Assembly (NCBI GenBank): GCA_039566865.1 | Contig: CM076948.1 | Coordinates: 20,967,001-21,031,000 of the forward strand | Length of the DNA stretch: 64,000 nt | Reading direction: 5' to 3' | Source of the DNA: Aurelia coerulea | Lineage: Eukaryota; Cnidaria; Scyphozoa; Semaeostomeae; Ulmaridae | Part shown: one piece after another, positions 24,066-34,668 of the stretch | Numbering within the stretch: the first letter of the stretch is position 1 | Layout of the letters: the number at the start of each line of letters is the position of its first letter | Made by a program: the position numbers and the translations under genes | The notes under the pieces: generated by a model | The model's database searches: none | Seen by the model: only the letters and a program-made list of their open reading frames with translations | Told to the model about the DNA's origin: nothing

Positions 24066-24338
24066 GATAATTCTACTTTATTTTCACTTGTTTCCTGTAT
24101 CATATTACTCGGAATGTCTAAACATTGGAAAGGCTTCAAAAAACCTTGCTGTCAACTGTTCATGAGGGCACATGCAGTGAACATGAAAGTTATTATGGAA
24201 CCTTTAAGAAACTCGGAAGGAACTATGAGTACTCCTATTAGAAAAAAATTCTTGGTTTCCTGCAAAAAATACGTGTAATTAGCTCATGATAATTAACAAT
24301 TTATTACGTGGATGCAGTAGTTTTCTACATACCGCATG

Positions 24339-25525
24339 ATAATAATAATAATAATAATAATAATAATTCATTTATTTACAGTTGGTGAAATGTCTAGTTA
24401 ATACAAACTAATAAAAACCAACTATCTAATTACAAACCCTATTTACAAATGTTGCATCGGCATTGTTCTCCCTTCCAATTTTTGATCATTGTTTTAAACT
24501 GTTTTGTATTTTGTGCGGATTTTATGTTGTCTGACAAAGTGTTCCAAAGTATACTACCTCTGAACGATAGGGAACTTTGTCCATATGACGATGTCTTAAC
24601 TTTTGGCACCTGGAGTAGATTCTTTATTCTTAGGTCATATGTGATTTCTTTCGTTGCGAAAAACTCTGACAAAATAGAAGGACTAATGAAATTGGTGCAT
24701 TCGTATATTTCGACCATTAGCTTTTGCAGATTGCTACAATGGATCGTTATCTCTTCCGACCTTGCCAGTAGTTCTTCAAAGGTGGATGTATAATCGCCAT
24801 GGAGAACTCTCAAGGCACGCTTATGTAGCCGGTTTATTCTGTTGTTAGTTGTTTTACCACAAAACATCCATATCAGTGGACAATAGTTAAAGGCTGACTT
24901 TATGAAAGTTTTTGTATAGTATGTTTGCTTTATCCTTTTGTAGAAACCCAGCAATACGAGAGAACGCCTTTACTTTTTGACTTGCCTTTTTGCAAATACC
25001 TTCAACATGATTATGAAACTGTAGCTTTGAGTCAATCGTTATTCCAAGGAGTTTAACCTCATCGGTTGTCTTGATAGGTTGACCATTTATTTCAAGGCTC
25101 ACTTTTTGACCCTTTTCAAGACCCATGAAAATATCCTGAAACTTGTCTGGGTTAGCTACCATTCGGTTGTCCTTGAACCATTTTAAGGCATTATTTATGT
25201 CTCCTTTGAGTGATCTCAAAATGTTATCTATGCTATCTTCACATGAGTAGATAGTGTTGTCATCGGCAAAGTTGCAAACTTGTGAGTTCTCGATCGCGTA
25301 TATGAAATCATTAATAAATAGATTGAACAGTAAAGGTCCAAGAACTGAACCCTGTGGAACACCAGATTTTACTTGTTGCCAGTTACTGTAGGTACCATTT
25401 ATCTTCACTCTTTGTAGCCTGTTTGTGAGGTAACTATGCAGTAAATTCAAACTATCTAAACTGAAGCCATATGCCTCAAGTTTCGCTAACAGCAGGTCAT
25501 ATGAATACAAGATAACCCTGAACAA
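24339..25525 (-). mobile_element. 5'-truncated LINE with frameshifted reverse transcriptase
   Basis: Minus-strand reading starts in the RT palm and contains SGVPQGSVLGPLLFNLFIND and a catalytic CNFADDNTIYS (the usual YADD has become FADD). Thumb words KLLGITIDSKLQ follow, then, after a frameshift near 24905, a C-terminal part with FNYCPLIWMF and NRINRLHKRALR. It ends in a (TAA)n tail at 24339-24367. The 5' half (endonuclease, fingers) is absent. Closest in style to CR1/Jockey/I-type elements. The same design occurs at 39049-41945. Inactive. Confidence 0.85.
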
Positions 25526-25682
25526 AACGGTCCTGTAAATATGGGCTGTCCACTATCCTCTGTCATACTGAATACGGACAAGAAGGAAGTCTGTTATGAT
25601 TCCAATCCAGAACAGACCCTTTAGCTATTCTAAAAGAGTCTGGGTCGAGCGATATCACTGTACATGTTTTCATTTCCTTATC

Positions 25683-25826
25683 CGAGGGGCGTATCACTTT
25701 GTACAAATCTCGTACACCTTTGGCAAAAATCCCTTTATTTTCAAGAAAAATCCGCAAAAAATCCCTAAAAATCCTATTGCTTAAAAAAATCTCGTACGCC
25801 ATTTCGGAAGAGTGACACACCCCTCG
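25683..25826. mobile_element. GAGGGG-family MITE, 144 bp, 8-bp duplication TCCTTATC
   Basis: Ends CGAGGGGCGTATCAC and GTGACACACCCCTCG, flanked by TCCTTATC at 25675-25682 and 25827-25834. The interior has ATCTCGTACACCTTTGGCAA and TCTCGTACGCC, shared with the copy at 32765. An 8-bp duplication suggests mobilisation by a hAT transposase. Confidence 0.75.
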
Positions 25827-26893
25827 TCCTTATCCATCACGAACCTTTTAATTTTCCGAGAATTTAGGGTTAGACGGGGTAAAGTGAACTACGGGGTAAA
25901 GTGAACTACTCAGAACATTCGCGCTTCTCTCCAAAAGTAAACATGCAATGATAAAGCATGATTTATGCCCAATGCTTTGTTATATGTGCTCACAGAAAAT
26001 AAAAACATTTTTGCAAAATAGTTATTCCTGCTGTTGAAAAAAATCCCTTTACCCGACGCAGTAATAACAACCTCGGAAAATTATATTTGCTAGGTTTGGG
26101 CTCCTATCTTTGGTCTTAATTTTTGACCCCAAGACGAAATTCATTTCTATAATTGTTTTGATCAATTTGAAGCACATACCATGTGTTTACCTTTTCCAAA
26201 AGGAAAGGGCCAAGAAAGACTTTTTTGTCAGCTAACATAATATTTTAAAAGATCTGCCGTTCAGTCAATATTTTGCTTCGACCGGGGTAAAGTGAACTAC
26301 TCATGATTTTTTATTTTCTCATGTGAACATGAAGTCAGATGAAGAAGACCTTTTTAATCTCATTTGGTTCATAATTCTGCCTTCAGAAAATCATGATTTG
26401 CAGAATAATTTTTCGCTCTAATGACACAGAAATATATTGTGATACCAGCTCCCTGAAAAACCTCCAAAAATCTGACAGCCGAAGTTTGACCTTCATTCAA
26501 AAATGCGGTTACTGATCCAAGAATTTTGTTGGGATTTGATGAAGCAAGTATACCTATCGACATGGAAAGGATGAATGGCCACCACGGTGAAATTAGAATA
26601 TTGAAAATTTTTATAGATTTATAACTATTTTTGGTTTTATTTCTGTGCGCAGGTTTCAGGGCAAAGTGAACTACTTTGAAAATATTGTTTTTCTTTGTGG
26701 TAATTTGGTATTTATATACAGTATAGTATTTTCCAAGTATATTCCCATTATTCTTCATCGACTTGTATTCAGGTCTCGCAATTTGACTCGAATTTGTGAC
26801 TTAGACAACAGTTTTTGGTTAATATTTGATCTGCAAAGATCGTTCTCAACATAGGTCACAATTTAATTTTCTTTTAATATCATTCTTGTGAAA

Positions 26894-28293
26894 GTTGATC
26901 AGTAAAAGTTGATCAGTAAATGGGCTCATGACTGGAGGATGTCTTTTAATCCTGACCCTCAAAATCAAGCAGTCGAATTAGTATTTTCAAAGAGAAAAAC
27001 TGAAACCAATCACCCTGAAATTCTTTTCAATAACATACCCGTGATGCAAGTAGTCGAACACAAGCATTTAGGAATCGTTCTAGACTCAAAATTGTCTTTT
27101 TCTTCCCATATTAAAGCAGCTATCTCCAAAGCGAGAAAGGGTATTGGTATGTTGAGATTTCTCTCAAGATATCTACCTAGGAACACCCTTAACGAGCTAT
27201 ACAAGCTCTATATCCGACCCCATTTAGACTATGGAGATGTTATATACCATGATCCCCCAAAAGAATGCGAGTTCAGCGGAAATTTCACCTTGTCTAATTT
27301 AATGGAAAAGCTAGAATCCGTCCAATATTCTGCCGCTTTAGCCGTGTCCGGTACATGGAGGGGAACATCTAGAGAGAAGTTGTACGCTGAGCTTGGATGG
27401 GAATCTTTAAGTCTCCGTAGGTGGAGTAGACGCCTGACTTTGTTCTATAAAATTGTAAACAACCTAACTCCGAACTATACAAGGGATCCAATTCCACCAC
27501 TTCGGCAGTTTCAGTACTCTCTTCGTAAACCTGACATCATCGGGCAAATAAGGGCAAGAACTGCAAAGTTCAAATCTACTTTTTATCCTCATTGTCTGTC
27601 CGAATGGAATGAACTTGAACCTGAAACTAGGCTGGCACCATCTGTTGCCGTTTTCAAATTGAAAATGTTATCAAGAATCCGCCCTCCTGGAAAACCTGTA
27701 TATGGGATTCATGACCCAAAAGGTCTATCCTATCTAACTCAACTTAGAGTCGGTCTTAGCAAGTTAAATTTTCATAAATTTAAACACAATTTTAAAGATA
27801 CCACAAATCCTATGTGTCCGACAAATGATGGTATTGAAGATACGGAACACTTCTTGTTGCTCTGCCCTTGTTTTGATGTACAAAGACGAGACCTCCTTGC
27901 TGGAATCTATGCATTAATACGACCACTTGGATATGTAAATCTTGCAAATGAAGCTTTACTACAACTTTTATTGTATGGCAATAAAGATTTTCCTATTTCA
28001 CTAAATAGACAAATTGTTGAGCTAACGCTACATTTTATCCATGAAACTGGTCGATTCGAGTGAATTTCTGTAGCCACTTAACCATCCCTTCATAAGCCAC
28101 CCGTTTTTGTCCCATAGTTAAAGTAGTTTCTTTTCCTTTATTATCTTTATTTAATGGCCTCGGGGTAGACACAGCCTTTTGCTCCCTGGGGTTGATCGTC
28201 CTAGTAGTATTGTAGAGTAATTTTATAAGTAATGTAGTTCGTAATTTGTATTGTAAATTGTATTTGGAATATATTATATAAAAAAAAAAAAAA
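26894..28293 (+). mobile_element. 5'-truncated LINE insertion with 12-bp target duplication
   Basis: Flanked by ATTCTTGTGAAA at 26882-26893 and 28294-28305. It ends in a poly(A) run after the coding part and a 3' untranslated region of about 220 bp. A 14-bp tandem duplication (AGTTGATCAGTAAA twice) marks the 5' junction, as often left by target-primed reverse transcription. It is inserted in the TA-flanked element, so it is younger than that element. Confidence 0.85.
26909..28063 (+). CDS. LINE ORF2 C-terminal part (RT thumb and terminal Cys/His region)
   Basis: A 384-residue uninterrupted frame without a genuine start codon, because the element is truncated. It begins after the catalytic block, with HLGIVLDSKLSFSSHI (thumb), then RPHLDYGDVIY. 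It ends with a Cys/His region: NPMCPTNDGIEDTEHFLLLC, followed by a CPCF-type cysteine. The open frame over 1.15 kb indicates a fairly recent insertion. Not functional alone, since the endonuclease and RT active site are missing. Related to CR1/Jockey-type LINEs. Confidence 0.8.
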   Translation: MISKWAHDWRMSFNPDPQNQAVELVFSKRKTETNHPEILFNNIPVMQVVEHKHLGIVLDSKLSFSSHIKAAISKARKGIGMLRFLSRYLPRNTLNELYKLYIRPHLDYGDVIYHDPPKECEFSGNFTLSNLMEKLESVQYSAALAVSGTWRGTSREKLYAELGWESLSLRRWSRRLTLFYKIVNNLTPNYTRDPIPPLRQFQYSLRKPDIIGQIRARTAKFKSTFYPHCLSEWNELEPETRLAPSVAVFKLKMLSRIRPPGKPVYGIHDPKGLSYLTQLRVGLSKLNFHKFKHNFKDTTNPMCPTNDGIEDTEHFLLLCPCFDVQRRDLLAGIYALIRPLGYVNLANEALLQLLLYGNKDFPISLNRQIVELTLHFIHETGRFE

Positions 28294-29015
28294 ATTCTTG
28301 TGAAATTTTTGGGTTTGTTTCGTTTTGGCATGCGAAGAACTCCTTAGAGTTTCAAAATAAATCATGTTTTCGGGTATTACCAGCATCATTTTGGTTTTAG
28401 CGAACAATTTCTGAGTAGTTCACTTCACCCCGGTCTGGGGTAAAGTGAACTATGCAGAGCGGTCGCCAAAGAAAGCTCTGTTGTGAGACAATGGAAAAGG
28501 ATTTAAAAAATATTTTTGCTGGATAAACTGACCCAAAGACATAATGTCAAAACAACGTTAAAAAGTTTGCCCTCAGCTACAATCTCTTTAGGATATCCTT
28601 GAAAAACCTCCAAAATAGTTCACTTTACCCCGTCTTACCCTACACAAGAAAAACCACGTGTTAGGAGTAGCGAGGAGTAGTGGCGTTGACTATCAAACAG
28701 AGCCAAAATCAATAATCAAACAATGAACATCTGCAAAATCAAATTTTAAATAACACTGAATACAACGAATAATTGAATAATAAAAAACTGCAATAGCTAC
28801 CCCCCCCCCTTTTTAACACGATAACATAAACTCCGAGATGGAGAGTTGTTTGTATTCATTCTTTTTATATCCTTGGGTAGGTACTTGAATTCCTGCGTGG
28901 AACGTGAAGCGTGCCGAAGAAGTTCTTTAAACTCACAGGTGAATGCAGTTATTGAAAAACGTTAGAAAAATTCCTTCAAAACAAAGACAAATTCATATAC
29001 GCGAGGTTCGAATGA

Positions 29016-29255
29016 GTGGTCTTCGTTTTTGTGGTCTTCGTTTTCTGGGTATTCGTTTTCGTGGTCTTTGTTTTCGTGGTCTTCGTTTTCGTGGTCTTCG
29101 TTTTCGTGGTCTTCGTTTTCTGGGTCTTCGTTTTCGTGGTCTTCGTTTTCGTGGTCTTCGTTTTTGTGGTCTTCGTTTTCGTGGTCTTCGTTTTCGTGGT
29201 CTTCGTTTTCGTGGTCTTCGTTTTCGTGGTCTTCGTTTTCTGGGACTTGGTTTTC
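29016..29255. repeat. 15-bp minisatellite TCTTCGTTTTCGTGG, right array
   Basis: About 16 copies of the complement of the 23885-24065 unit, in opposite orientation. Several long frames on both strands are by-products of the 15-bp period. Confidence 0.9.
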
Positions 29256-29991
29256 CAAACACCCTCATTCAGCCCCCCATATACTTAACAGAGCACTGCT
29301 CCAAATTGGTTCAACGAACCAGGAAATGGTTTTTTGACTTTTAGTTTTTATCCTTTAGCCAGAAGTGTGATTTTGTATGAAATATTGAGGACAAAAATTA
29401 AAGGGGGTGGGGGGTGGCTGTTTTTTCAGAGTGGTCGGGGCCAACTTTTAGGTAAGCTGCTTATGGATATAATTCCAGCTCACCTCATTATCCTTTGATG
29501 ATATCCTTTTTCATTTGTGAACTTATAATTTGTAAGGTGTCTTTAATTTTTTCCATGAACAATAGACCAATTATGTGTCACGTGACCTCATCAATGACGT
29601 CATCTTTAAGAAAATGGCAAAATTAGTTAGTAGTCTTTCTATTTCGACCCCAAATGTTTTACAGTGGGAATAAATAGATTAAAGCTGATCAATAGGGTTG
29701 GTCAATAGGGCTGATCAATAGGTTTCACCCTAATCTGTGTAATTTTGTTTTTAATTTTGTGCACCATTGGTCGCAAACGGTATCAGATTCCTTGGGGGTA
29801 TCCTCGCATAGCACTACTAACGATCAGTTTTCATGCATATCTTGCGAATCTGTTTTACAGTGAGAATTCTTTTGACTTGAAAGTGTTTAGTTTATCAAGA
29901 TATTATCAAAATTACACCAAATTACTATCCTCAACCCCCTATTCCCCTTTCCTCCTTTCTTCCAACTGATTTGCTTCCTACTGGGAAAATG

Positions 29992-30838
29992 TAGTGTGCG
30001 CGCAGACCCAATATTCCGAAGGAGAAAGGGTCTGCGCAACAACGACCAAAAGCTTGCTACCGCTCGATTCTGGGTTTCATGGAAAATAATTTATGCAATC
30101 ATGGGTAATTAATTTATGCATATCGTTTTGTTGCTGTCACAATATGCTGTCACACGTTTGTTTTCAGTCGTGTATTGTGTTGTTTGTTCTCGCTACTCGT
30201 ATGTTTGGATTGTATTGTTGCTTTTGTTTTAAACGTTTAATTGTTTATTCGTAGAAGGATCCCAAGAGGACCGGACAAGGTGTGATTTTTAACGCTGTGT
30301 TGTTTTAACGAGTTGAAAAACATGTCGTTCGCTATAATCATAGTCATAAGAGAAAAATTAAAGGTGGTGTGAAGCGAAAATTTTCATTGATGCAAATGAA
30401 TAGCGCAGTTGAATGATAAAGAATGTCGTTTAAATTTTTTTGATACCTTATTTCATTTCAGAGTTATCCACTGCTTTGTACGATTTGCGGAGGACGTCAT
30501 TTTGTTTACAAAATGTAAAGAAAGTATGTTATCCTAGTAATTTGCAAACAAAATGACGTCATCAGCTGCAACTTAATATCAGTGGATAACTTGAAAACGA
30601 AATGAGGTATCAAAAAAATGTAAACGACATTCTTTATCATTCAACTGCGCTATTCATGTGCATCAATAAAAATTTTCGCTTCACACCACCTTTAAGTTTT
30701 CTCTTATGACTATGTTATAAATTATCCGTAGTCCTAGTAAAATGAATGGCCTAAAGGGATTTGCACTGTGTAGCAAGCTTTTGGTCGTTGTTGCGCAGAC
30801 CCTTTCTTCTTCGGAATATTGGGTCTGCGCGCAGGCTA
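29992..30838. mobile_element. hAT-like non-autonomous element, 847 bp, 8-bp duplication GGAAAATG
   Basis: Ends TAGTGTGCGCGCAGACCC and the complement of TAGCCTGCGCGCAGACCC are flanked by GGAAAATG (29984-29991, 30839-30846). The empty site is present in copy 1 near 22225-22245 (reverse). The outer inverted repeat (about 70 bp) is followed by a second, inner inverted repeat (about 30330-30500 against 30555-30715), so most of the element folds back on itself. No coding content. Confidence 0.75.
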
Positions 30839-30882
30839 GGAAAATGCTGATGTCAGCATTTTTAGCAATGATCAAAAGTGCA

Positions 30883-31457
30883 TGAGCCAGAGGGTTGGTC
30901 GGTATCATCTACGGTGACCAGGCATTCTATACATCTTTAGAATCTATTTTTAATGCTGATTATGAAAATCGATGATAGCAATCAGAATTTGGTAGCTTAA
31001 TCAGGAAAAACGGGGGTTTTGTCCAGTGGAATGTTGGGACTACAAATCTCTGACAAAGTACAATGCACAACCATAATATGATGCTGAAATAGGATTGTAA
31101 ACATGAATGAATCTCTTAAATACAACGGCAAACATAGTTTTGAATTTTAGCTAAAAGCCACGTAGTATCTCAGCAAAGACGGGGGTCATGTCGGGTAAAA
31201 AGGGGTTAAAAAAGCACGAGGCATTCGATGGAAGTACATAAGAAATTGCTAGGTCACCATGTGTGAATTATCGTTTTCAATGTTTTTAAAACAGACTATC
31301 CTGCAAAGAAGGATTTTAATTCATAAGTTGTCAAATTGATGTGGGTCTTCAATATCTCTCACAAAGCTTTTGGAGGGACATTGATCAGACCTAAAAAATG
31401 AATGGGCATCGGCAGGGGAGTTGTTAAGGTGGAGCATCATGTAATATCAGAACGAAG
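30883..31457. other. Unassigned flank of the decayed multicopy gene
   Basis: From 30883 the sequence no longer matches the piggyBac-like family, so it belongs to a later insertion. No inverted end or duplication was identified. It precedes (in + direction) the minus-strand pseudogene at 31458-33022. Confidence 0.35.
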
Positions 31458-33022
31458 TCATTCATCTTCTTCACTTTCATCTTCACTGTCAATGACATCT
31501 AACTCAGTTGTCTCTTCAACTGATACATTTTCTCTATCATCCACATCCATGTTGGTACATTCAATGCTGCAAATGTCAGCACAGCGAAGTCCATTGTCGA
31601 TACAGCAGCATTTTGTCGCCTCACATTTTCTTTTACAGTTACAGACAATGAGCGCTAAAACTTCTTCAGGGGCAGGCTTTACAGTCATCCATTTAATCTC
31701 AAGGTTTTCCTCTGGTTCTGTAAAACACCAGCCATGGTTATTGTCCGGTGACGGTAGTTCAGTGCAGCTTTCCATGCAAAGTCTCCAAATTCTTGATTGG
31801 TAATTTGACCGAAGTATATGTTGGTGAAGTGTGTCTTTGCACGTTGGAAGAAGATCGGCATTAATCTTGCCATCCTTTGAGCAATGCATCTTGTACCTCA
31901 AATCATTCACCAAGTTTAGTTGCTTGTAACAGTACATATGGCAAACAAACTTTTCCATTCTTAACATTAGGTCGTCGCTTACGTTCCATGAACTTCCAAG
32001 CTGTTGAAAACTATCGATGTAGTTATCATTTGTGCACATTGTTTTGAAAGGTCTAACTTTTCCTTTCGCATCGAAAGCACTGACTGAATCACAGCCAGTA
32101 AACGTGTGAAGCGAAACTAACGCCCCGCAAAGATCATTGACAGTTTTCCTGGATGACGCGGGCAGATGAATTTTAAGCTGGTGTTGGAGCGCAGTCAGAT
32201 TGATAATTCTGGTCTTGTTTTGATACCAGTTTCAAGAAAGATGTTTGCTTGGATCTGCATCGAAGCACCGAGAGCTATGATCAGCACATCTGTGTCTGGG
32301 GTGTGTATAACGACTGATGCAAAGCCTTGTGCAGCAATATCTTTGGCATGCAGAATCATCCGGGTGTCTGCCTCTTCTTGGCTCGATTTCAGGCGATCAA
32401 TGTCTTCGCAACCATCCTTTGTTAGTCTCTAGCACTGTTCATCGAATGCAAGGAACAATTCCTTTTCACCCAGCTCCGATCTGTACCTCTCTTTTTCCAT
32501 TCAGTGACAAGAAACTTGATCAATGCCCTCTTATTATGTGATGACTTCAGGAATTTTGCTCATTGTTTCACCGCATGGCCGGGTAATAATGAAGCATAAA
32601 TTTCACCGATGCATCTTTCTCTCTCCGGCCTCTCTCTCTGCATTCTTGATGGAATGAGTTCTGTACACGTCAAATACTACATCAATACGATTTGTCTGTG
32701 CACCCTTAATGACGCCTCTTAGTATGTCTGTAGCAAGATCACCAAAGGTTCCCGTTGGCTTGTGCGAGGGGCATTTCACTCCCAAAAATCTCGTACACCT
32801 TTGGCAAAAATCCTTTTGTTTCCAGAAAAATCCATCAAAAATCCGTAAAAATCTTTTTGTTCTGAATAAATCTCGTACGCTCTTTCGAATACGTGAAATG
32901 CCCCTCGGGCTTGTGACGTTGCACTATTGCCATTGCATCAAAGACTGCAGCACTGTTCATTGGTAAACCTTCCTCAGGAGTAACGCCTTTTTCTAGATGA
33001 TGAAGAAGAGAGGCTTTGTTGG
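31458..33022 (-). pseudogene. Decayed multicopy gene of unknown function (EEADTR / TGCDSVSAF family)
   Basis: Minus-strand pieces read in order. 33022-32908: KASLLHHLEKGVTPEEGLPM. 32760-32600: GDLATDILRGVIKGA, then DVVFDVYRTHSIKNAER. 32540-32440: NKRALIKFLVTEWKK. 32430-32220: SSQEEADTRMILHAK and HTPDTDVLIIAL. After a frameshift near 32200: SLHTFTGCDSVSAFDAKGK. Then an intact 193-residue end with a Cys-rich CNCKRKCEATKCCC and an acidic tail. I remember this motif order from many uncharacterised invertebrate proteins, probably spread by mobile elements; the acidic residues may form a nuclease site. Stops, a frameshift and a MITE (32765-32907) disrupt it. Confidence 0.6.
32765..32907. mobile_element. 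GAGGGG-family MITE, 143 bp, 8-bp duplication GGCTTGTG
   Basis: Ends CGAGGGGCATTTCAC and GTGAAATGCCCCTCG, flanked by GGCTTGTG (32757-32764 and 32908-32915). It interrupts the pseudogene at 31458-33022 in coding sequence. Shares internal ATCTCGTACACCTTTGGCAA with the copy at 25683. Confidence 0.8.
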
Positions 33023-33784
33023 CAGGGGCGCACATTAGGGGGTTGTGGGGGAAGGGGGGGGGGGGGGGTGAGACACACCCCCCAATAATTTCTGAGTCGG
33101 TCCAAAAATTTTCTCAAAAAGGAAAAGTCGGTCCACGACAAAATCGGATGGACCAACTTCGTGGACCGACTTCGTGGACCGAATTTTTCATGGACCGACC
33201 AACCACGACGAAGCTCGAAATGTCCACAATAGTTTGAATCAAAGTTGGTCCGATTTTAAATCTTTGGGCAAAAGTCGACCCATGACGACAGTTAGAATAT
33301 TCACAAGAAGTGCTTGACAATAACTAGGAGAGTCGTTCTAAGCCAAAGCAGAAGATGGCATTTAAAAAAATTTCTTAGATGCATTACAAAAATTGCACAG
33401 GCTTCCATTTTTAGGGGCAAGCAATCAGTGGCTTTTAAAAAGCGGTCTAACACAAAATGGAAGGTGTTTGTTGTGCAAAGATTGTCCCAAGGAACAATGC
33501 TGTTACAAATACTCAAAATTTCTAATCTGGCACTGGGGTGCCGGTGGTGGTAGTTATGTGGCGTTGGAAAACAGACACTTGTGTATGAATCCCAAAGAAG
33601 AAAGGAGACATGGGTTACAAATATTATCCATCAAAGTGGTAAACGCTTCTATCAAAAGCTAACACTGCTGACACTATGATCATAAGGGGAAACCTTCTTA
33701 GAGGACAAACACACTAAAACAAGTCGCTTTTGCTAGGCTTGCCAGAGAAGAAGTCGTTGTTCTTAAGATTACGCCTATACTTAA

Positions 33785-34590
33785 AACTCCAAGTTCGAGA
33801 TGCATTCTAAGCCAAAGTAAAGGATCTTTCTTCAAAAATTTTTCTCGTTCGCTGATTTATAGCATAAATGTCAAAAACGATAAAGGTTTCCTTGTCACTA
33901 AAGTCAAGCATGATATTGGGAGATTCATTCTAAGCCAAAGTAAGGGATCTGTCTTCAAAAATTTTCCTCGTGCGATGCTTTATAGCATAATTGTCACTAA
34001 ACGGTCAAGGTTTCCTTGTCGCTAAAGGCAAGCATGATATTGGGAGATGCATTCTAAGCCAAAGTAAAGGATCTTTCTTCAAAAATTTTCCCCGTTCACT
34101 GATTTATAGCAAAACTGTCACAAACGATAAAGGTTTCCTTGTCGCTAATGGCAAGCATGATATTGGGAGATGCATTCTAAGCCAAAGTAAGGGATCTGTC
34201 TTCAAAAATTTTCCTCGTGCGATAATTTATTGCATAATTGTCACAAAACGATCAAGGTTTCCTTGTCACTAAAGGCAAGCATGATATTGGGAGATGCATT
34301 TTAAGCCAAAGTAAGGGATCTGTCTTCAAAAATTTTCCTCGTGCGATAATTCATAGCATAATTGTCACAAAACGATCAAGGTTTCCTTGTCGCTAAAGGC
34401 AAGCATGATATTAGGAGATGCATTCTAAGCCAAAGTAAGGGATCTGTCTTCAAAAATTTTCCTCGTGCGATGATTTATAGCATAATTGTAACAAAACGAA
34501 CAAGTTTTTCCTTGTCGCTAAAGGCAAGCATGATATTGGGAGATGCATTCTAAGCCAAAATAAAGGGCGTAGCCCCGAACATTTTCCTTG
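33785..34590 (+). repeat. 124-bp satellite, about 6.5 copies
   Basis: The word TCTAAGCCAAAGTAA starts near 33805, 33929, 34053, 34176, 34300, 34424 and 34549, a period of 123-125 bp. Other unit words are CAAAAATTTTCCTCGTGCGA and GGTTTCCTTGTCGCTAAAGG. The array is followed by a complement of the hAT-type end at 20475 (CCCTGGCCACACCGCTG at about 34628-34644), so the satellite is the tail region of such an element. Confidence 0.85.
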
Positions 34591-34668
34591 GGACCCCCTC
34601 GTTTCAATACCTCTACTTAATTTACCCTGGCCACACCGCTGCTTGCTATACGTAACAAGGGTTAATGT

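Larger units (their letters stand above)
25867..28640. mobile_element. TA-flanked element with GTAAAGTGAACTA iterons (Tc1/mariner-like)
   Basis: Inverted ends GGGTTAGACGGGGTAAAGTG (left) and the complement of GGGTAAGACGGGGTAAAGTG (right) are flanked by TA. The word GGGGTAAAGTGAACTA recurs about seven times near both ends and inside, in both orientations (25876, 25893, 26283, 26655, 28415, 28437, 28615). The TA target suggests a Tc1/mariner-type enzyme. No transposase is readable; a 129-residue minus frame at 26369-26758 has no recognised domain. A LINE of 1.4 kb is nested at 26894-28293. Confidence 0.55.
23848..29263. mobile_element. Element bounded by inverted 15-bp minisatellites, 5.4 kb with nested insertions
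   Basis: Left edge TGGTGTTTGGAAAACTAAGA and right edge ending GGTTTTCCAAACACC are inverted. The 11-mer CTCATTCAGCC flanks both sides (23837-23847 and 29264-29274), and copy 1 has this 11-mer once. Just inside each end lies a 15-bp minisatellite (23885-24065 and 29016-29255) in opposite orientation. A 9-11 bp duplication would suit a Mutator-like element, but no transposase was seen. Nested inside are a LINE, a 144-bp MITE and a TA-flanked element with its own LINE. Confidence 0.55.

Noticed and set aside
24435..24800. 114-residue + frame at 24449-24793
   Set aside because: Antisense to the LINE coding sequence on the minus strand.
26369..26758. 129-residue minus frame as a transposase of the TA-flanked element
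   Set aside because: No DDE spacing, helix-turn-helix or similarity I recognise; AT-rich sequence can give such a frame by chance.
28962..29337. Five overlapping frames of 90-133 residues encoding ENEDH, KRRPR, FRGLR or SWSSF repeats
   Set aside because: They all arise from the 15-bp minisatellite, whose period is divisible by three and which lacks stops. No start context or non-repeat domain supports a gene.
31402..31803. Ser-rich 133-residue + frame
   Set aside because: It is antisense to the better supported minus-strand frame at 31458-32039, which has recognisable motifs.
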